Below, piece after piece: positions 20,897 through 32,682 of a stretch of DNA of 64,000 bases. The translations under genes and the position numbers were made by a program. The number at the start of each line of letters is the position of its first letter. Position 1 is the stretch's first letter. Below the pieces are notes generated by a model. That model was given only the letters and a program-made list of their open reading frames with translations, was not told the origin of the DNA and ran no database searches. The DNA is from Stropharia rugosoannulata. Taxonomy: Eukaryota; Basidiomycota; Agaricomycetes; Agaricales; Strophariaceae. Where the stretch lies: the NCBI GenBank assembly GCA_028532985.1, contig JANCIK010000007.1, positions 2,604,001-2,668,000 on the forward strand. The letters run 5' to 3'.

Positions 20897-21239
20897 TTGG
20901 AGTGTAGCTAATTTTGCAAAGCTTAATTTCTCCGCTGATCCAGACAGGCTCTCGACCTTGATATGGGACGGGAAGCAGGGACGTGTCAGATGTCAATGCG
21001 AGCGCTAATCAGCTTGGTGGGAAAGGTAGAGCCTACCGCGTCGACCCTGGCGGGGTCCAGGCAGATCCATACGCAGAACTATTTTTGCCAGCTGTGCGCG
21101 GCTTGTGAGGCCAGTGTTGGGCCCCTGCTTTGTGGATTTGAGCGCGCAGTGTAGAAGCTAGACAGTCACCGCGGGGGAAAGAACCGCTACCCATCCCCAG
21201 CCACGACGCACTCCGCCTTCCGCCGTCATGTGTGGTACA

Positions 21240-21345
21240 GCTTAACAGATCATCTGCATGCACCGCCGTCTCACATACCCCAGGCCACCGCAGCCGCCTA
21301 CCTCCCAAAACAACTGGATGGCCGGTATTGATGGACACCGCATAC
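21240..21345 (+). repeat. Dispersed degenerate repeat, copy 4
   Basis: Contains TGCACCGCCGTCTCACATACC and CACCGCAGCCGCCTACCTCCC. It sits at the same relative place upstream of HET gene 2 as copy 2 does upstream of HET gene 1. Confidence 0.6.
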
Positions 21346-21667
21346 CCTACGCCCAAGCACAAGCACAGGCCCACAAGTGCTGTGCTATTTGGGTACGCCG
21401 GCCCACTTGACGTGCTATCTCCGGCATATACTACTTGGCATTTCCTGTAGCAGTATATGTAGTAGCTTTGTACTAGCTCATTGTTTGGTTCGTTTATTTC
21501 TACTAAAAAGAAAAGCATCTTGCATTCATGTAAAATGTGTATTATGAGTAAGGACAGAGCATAACTATTGAGATAAGCACAGCACCGGCGGCGCATGCGC
21601 GATCAACACCTCGATGTATCCAAATTTGTCCGACTCTGATGTACTATGAATAGAGCATTCTGAAATG

Positions 21668-21676
21668 TATATAAGG
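21668..21676 (+). promoter_or_regulatory. TATA box of HET gene 2
   Basis: TATATAAGG lies 73 bases before the predicted ATG, in the same setting as the box at 11297. Confidence 0.6.
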
Positions 21677-21748
21677 GAACCCTGTCCGTGACAGCCACAC
21701 GTTGCATCCCTATTCTCAGACACTTTGAAATCGCTGCCGTGTAACTCA

Positions 21749-24104
21749 ATGACTTCTAGTACTACAGGCTCCCTAACTCCAGGTCAAGGTGAGTCAATTA
21801 AGTTACAACAACTCAATTGTTAGATCAAGGCTGAACCTCCGCGGTGAACAGAATCACCAGGTCCTTCGCACCTGGAATCAGCCGGTAAATGACATGCATA
21901 TGATGGAAGATCGTGATATACCTTGAAAGCTAAGAGCGACGAATAGAAGTCAACGCACGCGGGTCAGCTCTTCTGGCAAGTCTGATTGGGTTCTTCAGAT
22001 CTACGACACCAAGTGAGTACAATTTGGTTGCTGTGTTCTATATGAAATACTAAGAGCGCATTTAGACGCAGATATTACCCGCCTGTGCGCATCTGCCGAG
22101 GGGCAACAGTTGTTGAAGACGCTGGGAAATTTCGTAAAATTAGTGGTCGATTCCGAAGGAAATGGTACAACTGATGCGCAAGAAGGTACTTTATGACTCT
22201 CTGTCTATATGCATTTTATGTACCTAACTGGCTCTAGTAATCGATATTTCTGTGTCTGAAATAGAGGAACATCTAAGTGAAGAATACCGTTCCTGTATAT
22301 ATATTTCTTATTTAACCAATAACCGCTGCTGATATGAATATTTCCAGCAAATGAGGCACTCTCAAAAGAATCAATTCCGAACTCCGAGGAGGAATTTTTG
22401 CTTTTATCCAATCTGGTAGACATGTATCCAACTGAATACGGTATATTTTTTCACTTGCATATTTTAACCTAATTAAATGTTTCTTCAGCATTTCCCAGCA
22501 AGTTGGTCGAAGAAGTTAACAAGACAGTATTCAACACGATGCCGATCCGCATGATAAGCTTTGACTCAAGTGGGGGCAGTTGTACTCTAGTCGACCGCAG
22601 CACACTGGTCGACATCATTCTCACCCGCATACGCGCTGCCTATCCAAATGAACAGAAGCTCAGATGGAGATTGAAATTCTCTAGTCTGGCATGGCTTGTA
22701 AGCAATTTCTGCCAGTACGCAATCCTTTCGCACACTTGGCTGCGTGGCATTCCCGGAGACGTCCTCTTCCACGATTGGGCCAACCGCGGGCTGTCTCGGA
22801 ATACCCGCGGCAATGCCAAGATTGACAACTTCTGCACCGTCGCCGCATGCGATCACGGCGTGCAACTTGGTTGGATGGATACAGTGTGTATAAACAAGGA
22901 GAGCAGCGCCGAGTTGGACGAGTCCATTAGGTCAATGTACAAATGGTATCAACAGGCGCATGTCTGCATTGCGTACCTAGCCGACACACTGGAGTTTGCG
23001 GAGATCCCGGGCGATGTGTGGTTCACGCGGGGATGGACACTGCAAGAGTTGGTGGCAAACAAAAACATTCATTTCTACAACCGCGACTGGACGCAGCTTC
23101 GAGTCCCAGCCAAATTTGACGCACACTTGAGCGACCCTGAATTCAATTATCACGAGCATTACCACCTAACTTTGATAACAGTGGAAGTGCAGTACCAAAT
23201 TTTCAAAGCAACCTCAATCACACGGAGAGAGCTCTTTAATCTCTGGCATTGGCCTGTCCTTGTCCCGATCTGCAGAATCATGGAGCTTGCGGCAAAGCGC
23301 AAGGTTACCCATGCAGAAGATCAAGTCTACTCCTTAATGGGTCTTCTCGAGGCTAGCATCCCCATTGCTTATGGCGAGGGGTCCAAGAATGCACTACGAC
23401 GAATGATTCAGCAGATAATGATCTCCAGGAGCGACTTTCGGGATCTCTTCAATCACACTAATGAATATTCTATCCTGCCGGACACAATTACTGACTACAT
23501 TGGACATACAAGGATAGTCAAAAAACCTCGAATCGCTCTGCGGGAGCCAATACTACTGTCACATTTAGGAATCCATGCGACATTCTTGGCAATTCCCCTG
23601 TTCAACAAAGATGAATACAAAGATGAATTCCCTGCCAATATATCTATGAGCAGTATGGACTGGAGATTCAATAGTAGGCATTTGACCACATATATTGCAC
23701 TGGATGATAGCACAGACACATTGAAGTGGATTTCAAACCTAAACATTATCCTTCCCCCAGAGAGGCCCACAGCATTTGAAAACCCTCCTTTCATTTTTCT
23801 TGCTATTCTTATGTCAGTCATTGATCAAGATCATGACAGGGTTCAAATACCTGTTGGCAACAATCTTGGTATACCTGTTATACCTGACTTGTTAAATCCC
23901 GGTCATGACTCCATCACAACACTGTTCAGAGATATAAACCCCCTCAATTCATCTTTATATGACGCATACTTGGGAGCCTTTGGTCCACAACAGATACATC
24001 TCCAATATAGCGGATTTGGTGTATCAGAGCAAGGTCTATATACCTCTACTGGAGAAGAAATAAAGCGGTTGGGTTTTAGAGTAATTTCGGCATATTTCCG
24101 TTAG
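21749..24104 (+). CDS. HET-domain protein 2, paralog of HET gene 1, 7 exons
   Basis: Predicted exons are 21749-21788, 21852-21884, 21968-22012, 22066-22185, 22238-22294, 22348-22440 and 22489-24104, giving 667 residues. The first six exons have exactly the same lengths as in HET gene 1 (40, 33, 45, 120, 57, 93), which strongly supports both models. HET blocks YAILSHTWLRG, GWMDTVCINKES and WFTRGWTLQEL are intact. Differences cluster in a loop after the HET domain (EFNYHEHYH region) and in the C-terminal third; length changes there are whole codons. The intact frame in both copies argues that both are or were recently functional. Role in non-self recognition is by family only. Confidence 0.88.
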
Positions 24105-26375
24105 CAGTGTATATACAATTCTGAAAAATGCTTCCATATTTCAAAATCATTTGCCTCCTTACTGAATTATGTTATCCAGGTATTTAATAAACTTTTGTAT
24201 GTGTTTAAATGGTAGAATAGCGAATAGCAAGGGTGCGCACAAAGCGCGCACACGCGCTAGGACACTGTCCCCACAGAATGCTCGATTAGCCCCGTGACTC
24301 ACTACTAGAGACTACTAGGGACATTATCATTCGACCAGCCTCTATATGATCTGTGCATTAAACAAGCGACGGAGCACGGCTACCCAATGGGTCCTCTGCG
24401 TAGATTCATCTGCATGGGGGTCACGTTCGCATACCTGCACTCGGAAGACGTGCTGGTGTTCATAGTGGTGTACACCTCTGTGTCCATCTGTATGGACGAC
24501 AAATACGTAAACAGCACCTCGGATACACTCTGGATGTTCCTGGAGATGTTCAGATTCGGCCGGTGATACGCTGACACGCGCCTTGTGTGCGTGAACGAAG
24601 GGGGACGATACTAGACGATGAGGACACACAAAACACGCGTGAACAAGTGCGTATTCCGTGCGAGTTGCGCTTCACTTAGCAACCTAGTGAAACACAGATA
24701 AAACAATGATATTAAGGTGTGGCGGCTAAACGAGACTAAAGCGCAGTAATATTCGCAGACTAAGGGCTATAAACGACGAGGAAACGCAGATACTAACGCA
24801 GTACGCAAAAACGGGGGCTTGAAACGAGGGGAATCTATTCTTCAGTACCTACATACATTCTACATTATGTACTAGTTCCGAGAGGCGCTGACAAAGTGCT
24901 GCCGCCACCTACGTATGCCCAGAACATTTTTTAGATTGTGGAAACTGTCAGAAATCAAATAGAAAAAGATAAGAATGCAAAATGTTGCCTGGACACGGGG
25001 TTATAGACGCTCGGGGATGTGGAGGACATGTGGTACATGGCGTGGGAAGCATCTCGGTCACCGCGGGTGCCGTGGGAATTGGACTTGGGCGCGCCGTGCT
25101 GTGCTCGCTATGCGCAGTTTCCGTGCGCAGAGCCGCCGCAGGCTCATCACCGGCCGCAATGCCATGGTATAGACAGAAAAGAGGGGTGTGTACCAAGCAC
25201 CGAGGCCGATGAAGAATGCATCTGGGTCTTTGTTGTCTGGCCAAAGACTTGAGGCATTCTCATACGCCGCGCATAGTACATGTTGTCTGCGCTTGTGTGA
25301 AAAAAAATCAAGGAAGCATGGTCACAATGAATGGTGCGATCCCCCCTTGCTCCATGATGACTGTTTGGGAGGCGCTCGGCGCTTAACATTTCTAACCGCC
25401 ATTACGGTAGACTGGTTTGGATCCAGTTATGCCGATATGATTCTTCTAATGAAAGCCATATAGTTTTGACCAGCACCATTCGTAAAAATGGGTATATATG
25501 GCCCCACTCCATAAAACGCTTACTGGGTGCCACTCAGATGTTGTCAAAAGAACAGCAATTAAAGACCTTTTTTTTTTTTTTGATTTTTGATGACAAGGTG
25601 TTCCGCACTCTGCCCTTACATCAACACCAACAGGCCAGCGCAAGGCCTCTCCAGCAACATGTCTGGACTCTGCACGCGCCACTTGCTGCATGCACCACCG
25701 TCTGACATGTCCCAGCCTGTCTCGCGCCGCATCCTCCACAACATGAGCCTTCGGCAGACCGCACTACCTATGCGTGCCACACAACGCAGGGCCGCGGCCT
25801 ACCTTCCGCATGTGAGTGAACTATCCTGCATCTCCATCATCGCCCCCGCCCCCGCCCCCAGGCCCCTGCAAGGAGTAGCACGCGGCTAATGCAGATGCGT
25901 GTCCCCCAGAGCCCAAGACAAAACCCATCGTGCACAAGAAGCCCGTCGCATTCATTGCCACCAATAACTCCCTTGACAACACCGTGGTTGAGCCGTACTT
26001 ACAGGGAGCAGGACAGTCGGTTGCATGCATACATGCTGACAAGGCTTGTCATGGACACTTGTCCGTTTTACTTGTCCATTATATTTTATTGATTTTCTCT
26101 GTGTAGGACCATAAGAACGCTCTTGAGGAACTCCATGTACGGCATGCTCGATGACCTCTGTCCGCCCTGAAGAGAAGAACGCACTCTCGAACGGCCTGAG
26201 CAGGCCGAGTCAGGGTTGTACACCGAGGAGGGTGAGGAGGCGACCAAGTCCAAGCAACAGTCATATTTGAAGAGACGAGCAGAATATTGATATTAACACC
26301 CAACCAGCACTGCTGTAAGCAGGATTACACCGGCATTGAGATCACGGACCAGTTTACCGTCCTTGGTATTTCACA
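24105..26375. other. Non-coding stretch
   Basis: No supported gene. Contains a long T-run near 25570, a copy of the dispersed repeat (25660-25760) and a C-rich CGCCCC tract near 25840. A 95-codon minus-strand frame (24342-24629) is histidine-rich and matches nothing I recognise. Confidence 0.55.
25660..25760 (+). repeat. Dispersed degenerate repeat, copy 5
   Basis: Contains CACCACCGTCTGACATGTCC and GTCTCGCGCCGCATCCTCCA, paired most closely with copy 3. Confidence 0.55.
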
Positions 26376-27390
26376 GTTTTAAATTGCCATCGGATCCACA
26401 GTTGACCTTCTCGCCACTCCCGTTCCGCGATTGATAGATGCCTTGGAAAGTTTACCGTCACTTGAGGTCCTAAAGTTGTATAACGCCATAGAAGAAGACT
26501 CCCTACGCATCACATAAAACTCCACTGGCTCCGGAAACTGTCTACCATTTTCTCTGTGGACCACGCCGTTTTGTTCTTTCGTTATATCATATTCCCCCCA
26601 GATATCCCATTCTCCATCCGCACCGAAACAATCAGGACTCCGTCAACCTTCACTACCAGCATTTTCAAACTGTTTACCAGCATTTTCAAACTGTTTACAA
26701 GCATTGGCAAGCTGTATGCAAAATGGCCATCTGACACGTCTTTTGGATCATTATCCCTTGGTAGTGCCGATGCATTTCAAGATACCCAGTCATTGTCCTT
26801 ATTGCTGTCTGGCCCTTCAGGTAAAAACAAATCCGCGTCGCTATCTATGGAAATCATCCCGGTTGGTGAAGGTATTTCTAGCTGTGATGACATCCTGACA
26901 GCATTGTTCGACTCCGGACTGCCTATGCAAAATGTCAATGTAATATTTCTTGACAGACTTGTAGATCAAAGCACAATATCTTTCAAAGGATCATTTTTAG
27001 CCCAAACTTTGGACCGTCTGCCTGGTGTATCTCATATCTCAACTGGTCGTTGCGCATTCAAGGTAGCTCTAGAGATTATAAGATATCCAGCTCCTGGGTT
27101 GTCGGAACAGGCTACAGCTATGCTTTGCAAGTCTGTCTACCCTCGAACTTTAAGGACTCAATTTTGGTTGGAGGGATGGCAGGGTGATCTTAGCGCGGCT
27201 GCAAAACTGTTTGATTCTGCGCTATGAACATAATGCAGAAATCACCAAGCTTGTGTTTAAAGACTCCATACGCTTACATTCGACCATGGTGGCGTCGCTT
27301 CGGGAGATCACGGTGGTAGATGTTATTCGGGATGTATCAGCCATCCGAGTCTACGACAGCTCCGAGCTTTCTGAAGAGGATGGTTGGTGA
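26376..27390 (+). pseudogene. Broken F-box family A gene (5'-truncated)
   Basis: Translates into the C-terminal two thirds of the F-box protein at 33572-35302, but the N-terminal F-box is absent and the frame breaks. The first part (PRLIDALESLPSLEVL) runs into a stop near 26516 and resumes shifted (KLHWLRKLSTIFSVD). The longest open piece is 26556-27227. After it, the continuation (CLILRYEHNAEITKLV, then VASLREI) is again in another frame. A tandem duplication of about 21 bases (AGCATTTTCAAACTGTTTAC) lies at 26657-26700. Not expected to give a working F-box protein. Confidence 0.85.
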
Positions 27391-27429
27391 ACCACTGGCG
27401 ATGTGGAACACCTCTCGTAGCTCAGCACA

Positions 27430-27720
27430 AGCTTCGTATACAGTCAAATGACAAACAGAAAACACACCAATTCGAATAGATCGATAAGAATATACTGCAA
27501 ATAGTGTGAACCATATAGTAGAATATAGCTGCCAATGTACAGGAAAGTAGAGAAAGTGCCAAAATATTTATTATACAGTGAAAATGAGTCGGCGCGGCAA
27601 TCTCGAAAAATAGTCGTATCTTCATTTCACTTAAAATTGTCAAGACCTTTTATACGCTGAAATACTTATGTAGCGGGCACGATCCTGACTGCTTTAACTT
27701 GCTGCTGTCAAGTTGACGCA
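27430..27720 (+). repeat. F-box family A 3' flank, copy 1
   Basis: Shared with 31726-31935 (same strand), with blocks GCTGCCAATGTACAGGAAAG, CCAAAATATTTATTATACA and AAAATTGTCAAGACCTTTT. Its first half matches the complement of 33350-33510. Confidence 0.8.
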
Positions 27721-27837
27721 TGTGACGTAGCTGTTCCTATTCAGCTTGCACCCAGCGTGCGGGACGATTGGGAGGTACATTCTTACGAGATATAATAGGT
27801 TCACATAAGCTGATTTAACTATTCATCGCCATTCCAG

Positions 27838-28800
27838 CGTGTTTTAGATCAGGTGGATTGCTTCAAGTCAACGACGGTTGCACTCCCCAGAATATTCACA
27901 CGTTTCTATGCGCCACGCCCGACGAACTTGGCTACGACCCTATGGTTACAATGAACGAAGATGACGGGTCGTACACGTACGAGATACCCCAGGCAAGTTT
28001 TATGGGACTGAGCATGCACGCCTCATAATCACTCCTGTTGTATCCCCAGAAAAGCGACGCGTGTCTCTGTCGTAAAAGAAGTCCATCCCTGAAGCCGCAC
28101 ATGGGCCTTTAAAGACGAGCAGCCACGAAGTTGTTATAAAATTCTAAAAGATTTGGCAGAGCACGCCCCGAGCGGGACTCTATACTGCATGCGATATTCG
28201 GAGACATCGAGAAGGCTTTTGCTTTTGAGGCTCCAGATAGACCTCAGACACCTGAAATGCAGCAGATCTACGACCAGCTAGCGCCGCTCGTCGCTGACGG
28301 CAGCTACAAGAACTATTTCATGACCATTATCACTGACTACAACGGAGCGTTCACCCACGCAATAGCGCCTGGGGCGGTATTAGCACACCACCCCTCCCAT
28401 AGCACCGAGTCAATCTTACACAACGGACTCCGACGGTCTCCATAAATCTGAATCGCTCACACGGAACCAATACCATGTCATTTTCGAAGAGGTGTGCAAT
28501 GACCTTGACCGAATCACGACCCTAGGCAAAGTCTTCACCGTCCTGACGCAGGTGCACACCTGTAAGTCATTAATATTTAATTGCAGTATGTCGCTCGCAT
28601 CCAGCTTCTGACAACACCCTTTCTTTTACTTAAATTTTATTTAGCTCTGAAACTCCTGTTCAATACCAGGCTTTCCAAAGTACGAGGAAAGCGCGAATAA
28701 GGTGTACAAGCCGTACCCTGTGGTGGTGCATAACTTCCAGCACGATCTGAAGTGGGTGTTCTGAATCATACTCTACATGCTCATCGTCCGTGCTAAAGAG
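27838..28800 (+). pseudogene. Decayed FunK1-type protein kinase
   Basis: Fragments in several frames match the fungal-specific FunK1 kinase family in the right order. An N-terminal piece reads DELGYDPMVTMNEDDGSYTYEI. Then comes RNQYHVIFEEVCNDL followed by TTLGKVFTVLTQ, which resembles the family's core. After a possible intron, YPVVVHNFQHDLKWVF and IILYMLIVR resemble its C-lobe. Stops and shifts interrupt the frame and the catalytic loop between the pieces is missing. The calls rest on remembered family patterns, not an alignment. Confidence 0.6.
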
Positions 28801-29470
28801 AGAAGGTCTCGGGCTTCGCATATAAATCTAAGCCGTTAGTCAGGAGAGAGGTTTGGGGCCGTGAAGCAAGTATAAGTATTTTAAATGTGTATCCAGCAAC
28901 TGGAGAAAAAACGGCTGCTTATTCATGTATGTGGGGCCGGATAGTGGTGTATGTGGAAGAATAATAATAAATATAAATAAAAAGAGGGAGAGGGAGAAAA
29001 GGGAAGAAACCCTGATTCATCATATATACCACCTCTATATCATCCTTATTACTTGCTAGATATGCACATTACACTCTATAGCTATGGACAGGCTGTTCAT
29101 TTGTCTGAGAATCCCAACTATTTCTTAGAAGTTAGCTTAATCGGGAGTGTCACTAGATACAACGTGATATCGTATGTCCTAGGTTGACGGGACAAAAAAT
29201 GGGCGTCACAAGAAAATCGAACTAACGCCTCTGTACCGAATAGGTCTACTTACACACTACTTCCTAACGACGGAAACATCAATACCATTACACCAAATAA
29301 TCTTTATTAAGCTTGTTTTAAAAAGTGTTATGTACTTGCATGCGCGGGATTCCATTTAAGGCAAGCTCCGCGCTAGATCACATGTGTGAGACGGGGGGAG
29401 AGCTGGGCCAGTTAAGTTGTTGCGCGTGGTTGCCTAACTCAAGTTCCAACCGTAACTGCTTCCAACTCCA
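28801..29470. other. Intergenic stretch upstream of F-box gene
   Basis: AT-rich with a purine tract (AAAAAGAGGGAGAGGGAGAAAAGGG) near 28980. No gene seen. It should hold the promoter of the F-box gene at 29471. Confidence 0.5.
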
Positions 29471-31144
29471 ATGAACCCCACAAACTCTTCAGGAACTGTC
29501 GACTCTGGGACCCCGTCATTATCTCAGAATGAGCACCAGGATGTCAATCAACCCGTGGATGAAATCATTCAAAAACACGCGGAAAACGTCATCAATGCAT
29601 TGAACCGAAGCCAGAAAAACAGATGTGTTCCTATATCCCATTTGCCAAATGAACTCATTGCCGCCGTCTTTCTATGGGTCAAGGAAATAGTAGAGCAGGA
29701 GGCAGGCGTAATCTATGATGACCAGAACCGTGTTAGCCCGCTGGCCTGGATCACAGTCAGTCATGTCAGTTCCGGGTGGAGAGCGGTTGCATTGGATCTT
29801 GCCCAGCTATGGACTACAATTCCGCTATGGTGTTCTCGTTGGGCAAAAGAGATGCTCATAAGGTCAAAGCGGGCTCCTCTAAGAATCATATATGACTTTC
29901 GCAAATATCGATACTCTTTCAAGCTTCTCCAACAGGCTCTAGGTTGCCCAGAGGTACTCAAATCCTTGTATATTCGCAACATACCTGCCAAAGAAGAACT
30001 CATCCCAGCCAAAATAGAAGAGCTCATCCCAACGGGTCTCACCCAGCTAGAAACCCTAGTCCTGAACGGAATAAGAAGTCTTGATTACAATGACCATTTC
30101 CTCCTTCCAGCAAATACGTTGTCCGGAGCGGAGAAGCTCATTCAGTTGGATCTATCAGCCTGTAGGGTGAACTGGATCACTTATCTGCCATCGACTGTGA
30201 CTACTCTCAAGCTAACATACGTCCACACACCTCTCCCATTTTCACGATTGATTGAGGCCTTGGAAGGCCTCCCGTTGCTTGAGATACTGATCTTGAACAA
30301 TGCCATAGAATCATTCGAAATAGACGACTCTTCTTTGCGCCGAGTAAAGCTTCATCGAATCCAGCAACTATCCACCGTTTCATCATTAGACAAGGCCCTG
30401 GTTTTCTACCGGTATATCACATTCTCGCCAGATATCTCACTCTCCGTCGACATCCAGAATGCCAGGATTCTATCAACCTTTGCTGTCAACTTCCGCGAGC
30501 TGTGTTCAAGCATTTCCAAGCTATATGCAGGATGGTCATCCGATGCATCCTTTACAGAATTGTCCATGCAAGGCGTTTGGAAGTCAGATTATGGCGCTGA
30601 GTCCTTCTCAATATCATTATCTGGCTGGCCAGGTGTCAACAAATCCACATCACTGACTATGGACTTCACCATACTTCGTCGTGAAAATGACCTCTATGAC
30701 TGTGATGATTTCGTGGAAGAAATTTTTAATTCCGGATTGCCTATACAAGATGTCACTGTACTGTCACTTGACAACATGCAGAATATGGCCTCAAATATTG
30801 CCATTGACCCGTCATTCCTTGCCCAAGCCTTATCCCACAGACTGCTTAATGTGACCCATATCAATGTTGACAGCACCTCATTCGGCATAGCTATGGACGC
30901 TCTACGGTACACGCAGGCAGAATCAGCGGAGAAGCTATGCTTCCCCAAACTATCAACCCTTCAAATTAACAGGCTTAGTATTGATTTCGTGCATGCGCAG
31001 TTATATAACTGTTTGAGTTTGCGCTACAAGTCTAACCAAGGAATTACCAAGCTTATCCTGAATGAATGCAATTATATATCGGACAGTGCTTCTTCGTTTC
31101 GGGAGTTTGTAGAAGATGTTGTTTGTCATAAAAGACAAGTATAA
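29471..31144 (+). CDS. F-box protein, family A (557 aa)
   Basis: Single open frame from the ATG at 29471. An F-box-like motif lies at residues 53-115 (PISHLPNELIAAVFLWV, then SHVSSGWRAVALDLAQLW), the form common in basidiomycete F-box proteins. The rest looks like degenerate leucine-rich repeats (LETLVLNGI, LIQLDLSAC, LLEILILNN). F-box proteins dock to Skp1 and select targets for SCF ubiquitin ligases; the substrate is unknown. Paralogs are the intact gene at 33572-35302 and the broken copy at 26376-27390. A conserved 3' flank occurs further downstream at 31726. No intron is needed. Confidence 0.85.
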   Translation: MNPTNSSGTVDSGTPSLSQNEHQDVNQPVDEIIQKHAENVINALNRSQKNRCVPISHLPNELIAAVFLWVKEIVEQEAGVIYDDQNRVSPLAWITVSHVSSGWRAVALDLAQLWTTIPLWCSRWAKEMLIRSKRAPLRIIYDFRKYRYSFKLLQQALGCPEVLKSLYIRNIPAKEELIPAKIEELIPTGLTQLETLVLNGIRSLDYNDHFLLPANTLSGAEKLIQLDLSACRVNWITYLPSTVTTLKLTYVHTPLPFSRLIEALEGLPLLEILILNNAIESFEIDDSSLRRVKLHRIQQLSTVSSLDKALVFYRYITFSPDISLSVDIQNARILSTFAVNFRELCSSISKLYAGWSSDASFTELSMQGVWKSDYGAESFSISLSGWPGVNKSTSLTMDFTILRRENDLYDCDDFVEEIFNSGLPIQDVTVLSLDNMQNMASNIAIDPSFLAQALSHRLLNVTHINVDSTSFGIAMDALRYTQAESAEKLCFPKLSTLQINRLSIDFVHAQLYNCLSLRYKSNQGITKLILNECNYISDSASSFREFVEDVVCHKRQV

Positions 31145-32577
31145 CATAATGATAATGGCGACGATGTACATATTACATAGGTAGTAGATATCTTTATCTG
31201 GTAATCTTTTTGTAAGTCAGAAGATATGACGTAATAAAGATCAGTAGTCGCATTTAATATATATAAAAACTAGTTCCACCTCCACCGGCGGGCATGCATT
31301 TCTCGTCCTTGAAGTACAGATTAATGAGAGAACCACCCTCTGCTTGACTCACAGTACACCTGGGGCATGGTGTTTGTCGCAGTATGCGGTTGTGTGCGGG
31401 CATGCGGACGTTGGGGACTCGGGTGTGCGGGCTCAGACATTGTGGGTGCCGGTGTGGACGTGGACGTGGACATGGGCGCAGGGTCCGACAAAAGATGGGT
31501 TCGCTCACATGCCAAAGGTAATTAATCAATGCCGGGCCCCGACCAGCTAGGGCAAGTGTGGGCTGGGCTGGCTCGTCAGATGGCAGTGAATTCAGCGAGT
31601 CAAGTTAGTAGCTCATGCAGATATCCTACTGGAGCAGTCATCGTTGGAGCTAGGTGGTGCGCAGAGGAATGAACGGAGGCGCAGAGCGGTGCTGGTGCTG
31701 GTGGCCCATTATGCCTGTCCCAACAGCTGCCAATGTACAGGAAAGTAGAGAAGATGCCAAAATATTTATTATACAATTAAAGTGAGTAGGCGCAATCTCA
31801 AAAAATAGTCGTATCTTCATCTCACTTAAAATTGTCAAGACCTTTTGTACGCTAAAGTACTTATGTAGCGGGCACAATCCTGACTGCTTTAACAAGTTGC
31901 TTCTGTCAAGTTGACGCACATGGCTGCTGTCGCCGATGGCGTCGCGCGTCATGCAGCTGACCTAGTACGACTCCGAAGGCGGTCATGAACGCCTTCGCAG
32001 GTAGCTTTACATTCCGTAGCTGCCGGTGTCCAAGATGAAGACATCATCCATTCCTTGTTGGCAGTACTAATTGCCCTTTGCCCCAGGGTATCTCAACGCG
32101 GACGCCCCAACTACGCATTGGGTAGCGTCGGAGAGCTTATGCGTATGCAAATTGCTAAAGGGACTGCGCTCCTCGCGCTTGCACACTACATCATAATTGA
32201 AGCGGTAAATCGGCTGACACCGCAATACAATATAACCGCGCGATAACATACGACGACGTCTATTTTTAGGTACTCGAAGAAGATTCAAGAAACAAGTCGA
32301 GTGTTCCTCCTCCAAACACGCTGTCGGCGGAAGGTGCTGACCGTGGTCTGCTGGGCTGCCTGGCCTGAGTGGCCCATATGAGTTCATTACAATGACTTAC
32401 TAACCATTACTTCATCGCACTGCTTCGTGCACAGAGCGGGTTTGAGTGGCCGGATGCACAGACTGGCCGTGCACTGCTATTGGTCTAAGCCCTAACGAAA
32501 CGGCCGAGACCGAGTTATGCATCATTTCAGAGCCGGAGCTCGAAACCTAGCCGATTAATGACGACGCCAGTCGTCCC
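31145..32577. other. Intergenic stretch
   Basis: Contains a GT/GGAC-rich stretch at 31340-31490 and the F-box flank repeat at 31726-31935. No supported gene; a 63-codon frame at 32055-32246 has no recognisable features. Confidence 0.5.
31726..31935 (+). repeat. F-box family A 3' flank, copy 2
   Basis: Nearly collinear with 27535-27720, including TATGTAGCGGGCAC.ATCCTGACTGC near its end. It lies about 0.6 kb after the F-box stop codon, whereas copy 1 begins within 50 bases of its gene's end. Confidence 0.8.
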
Positions 32578-32585
32578 TATAAATA
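32578..32585 (+). promoter_or_regulatory. TATA box of the secreted protein gene
   Basis: TATAAATA lies 105 bases before the ATG at 32683, a normal fungal distance. Confidence 0.65.
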
Positions 32586-32682
32586 CGGCCAGCCGGTATG
32601 TGAATCCCCCACTATTCCCAGGTCGCATCTACTAATAGTATCACTTCTTACGACTAACGACTTATAACATACTCTATACACA

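Larger units (their letters stand above)
20995..24150 (+). repeat. Segmental duplication, copy 2 (HET gene unit)
   Basis: Partner of 10655-13815 in the same orientation, about 10.4 kb away. Includes promoter, all exons and short flanks. Confidence 0.85.

Noticed and set aside
24342..24629. Histidine-rich 95-codon minus-strand frame
   Set aside because: No family resemblance, no supporting promoter or splice sites, and the other strand is also partly open.
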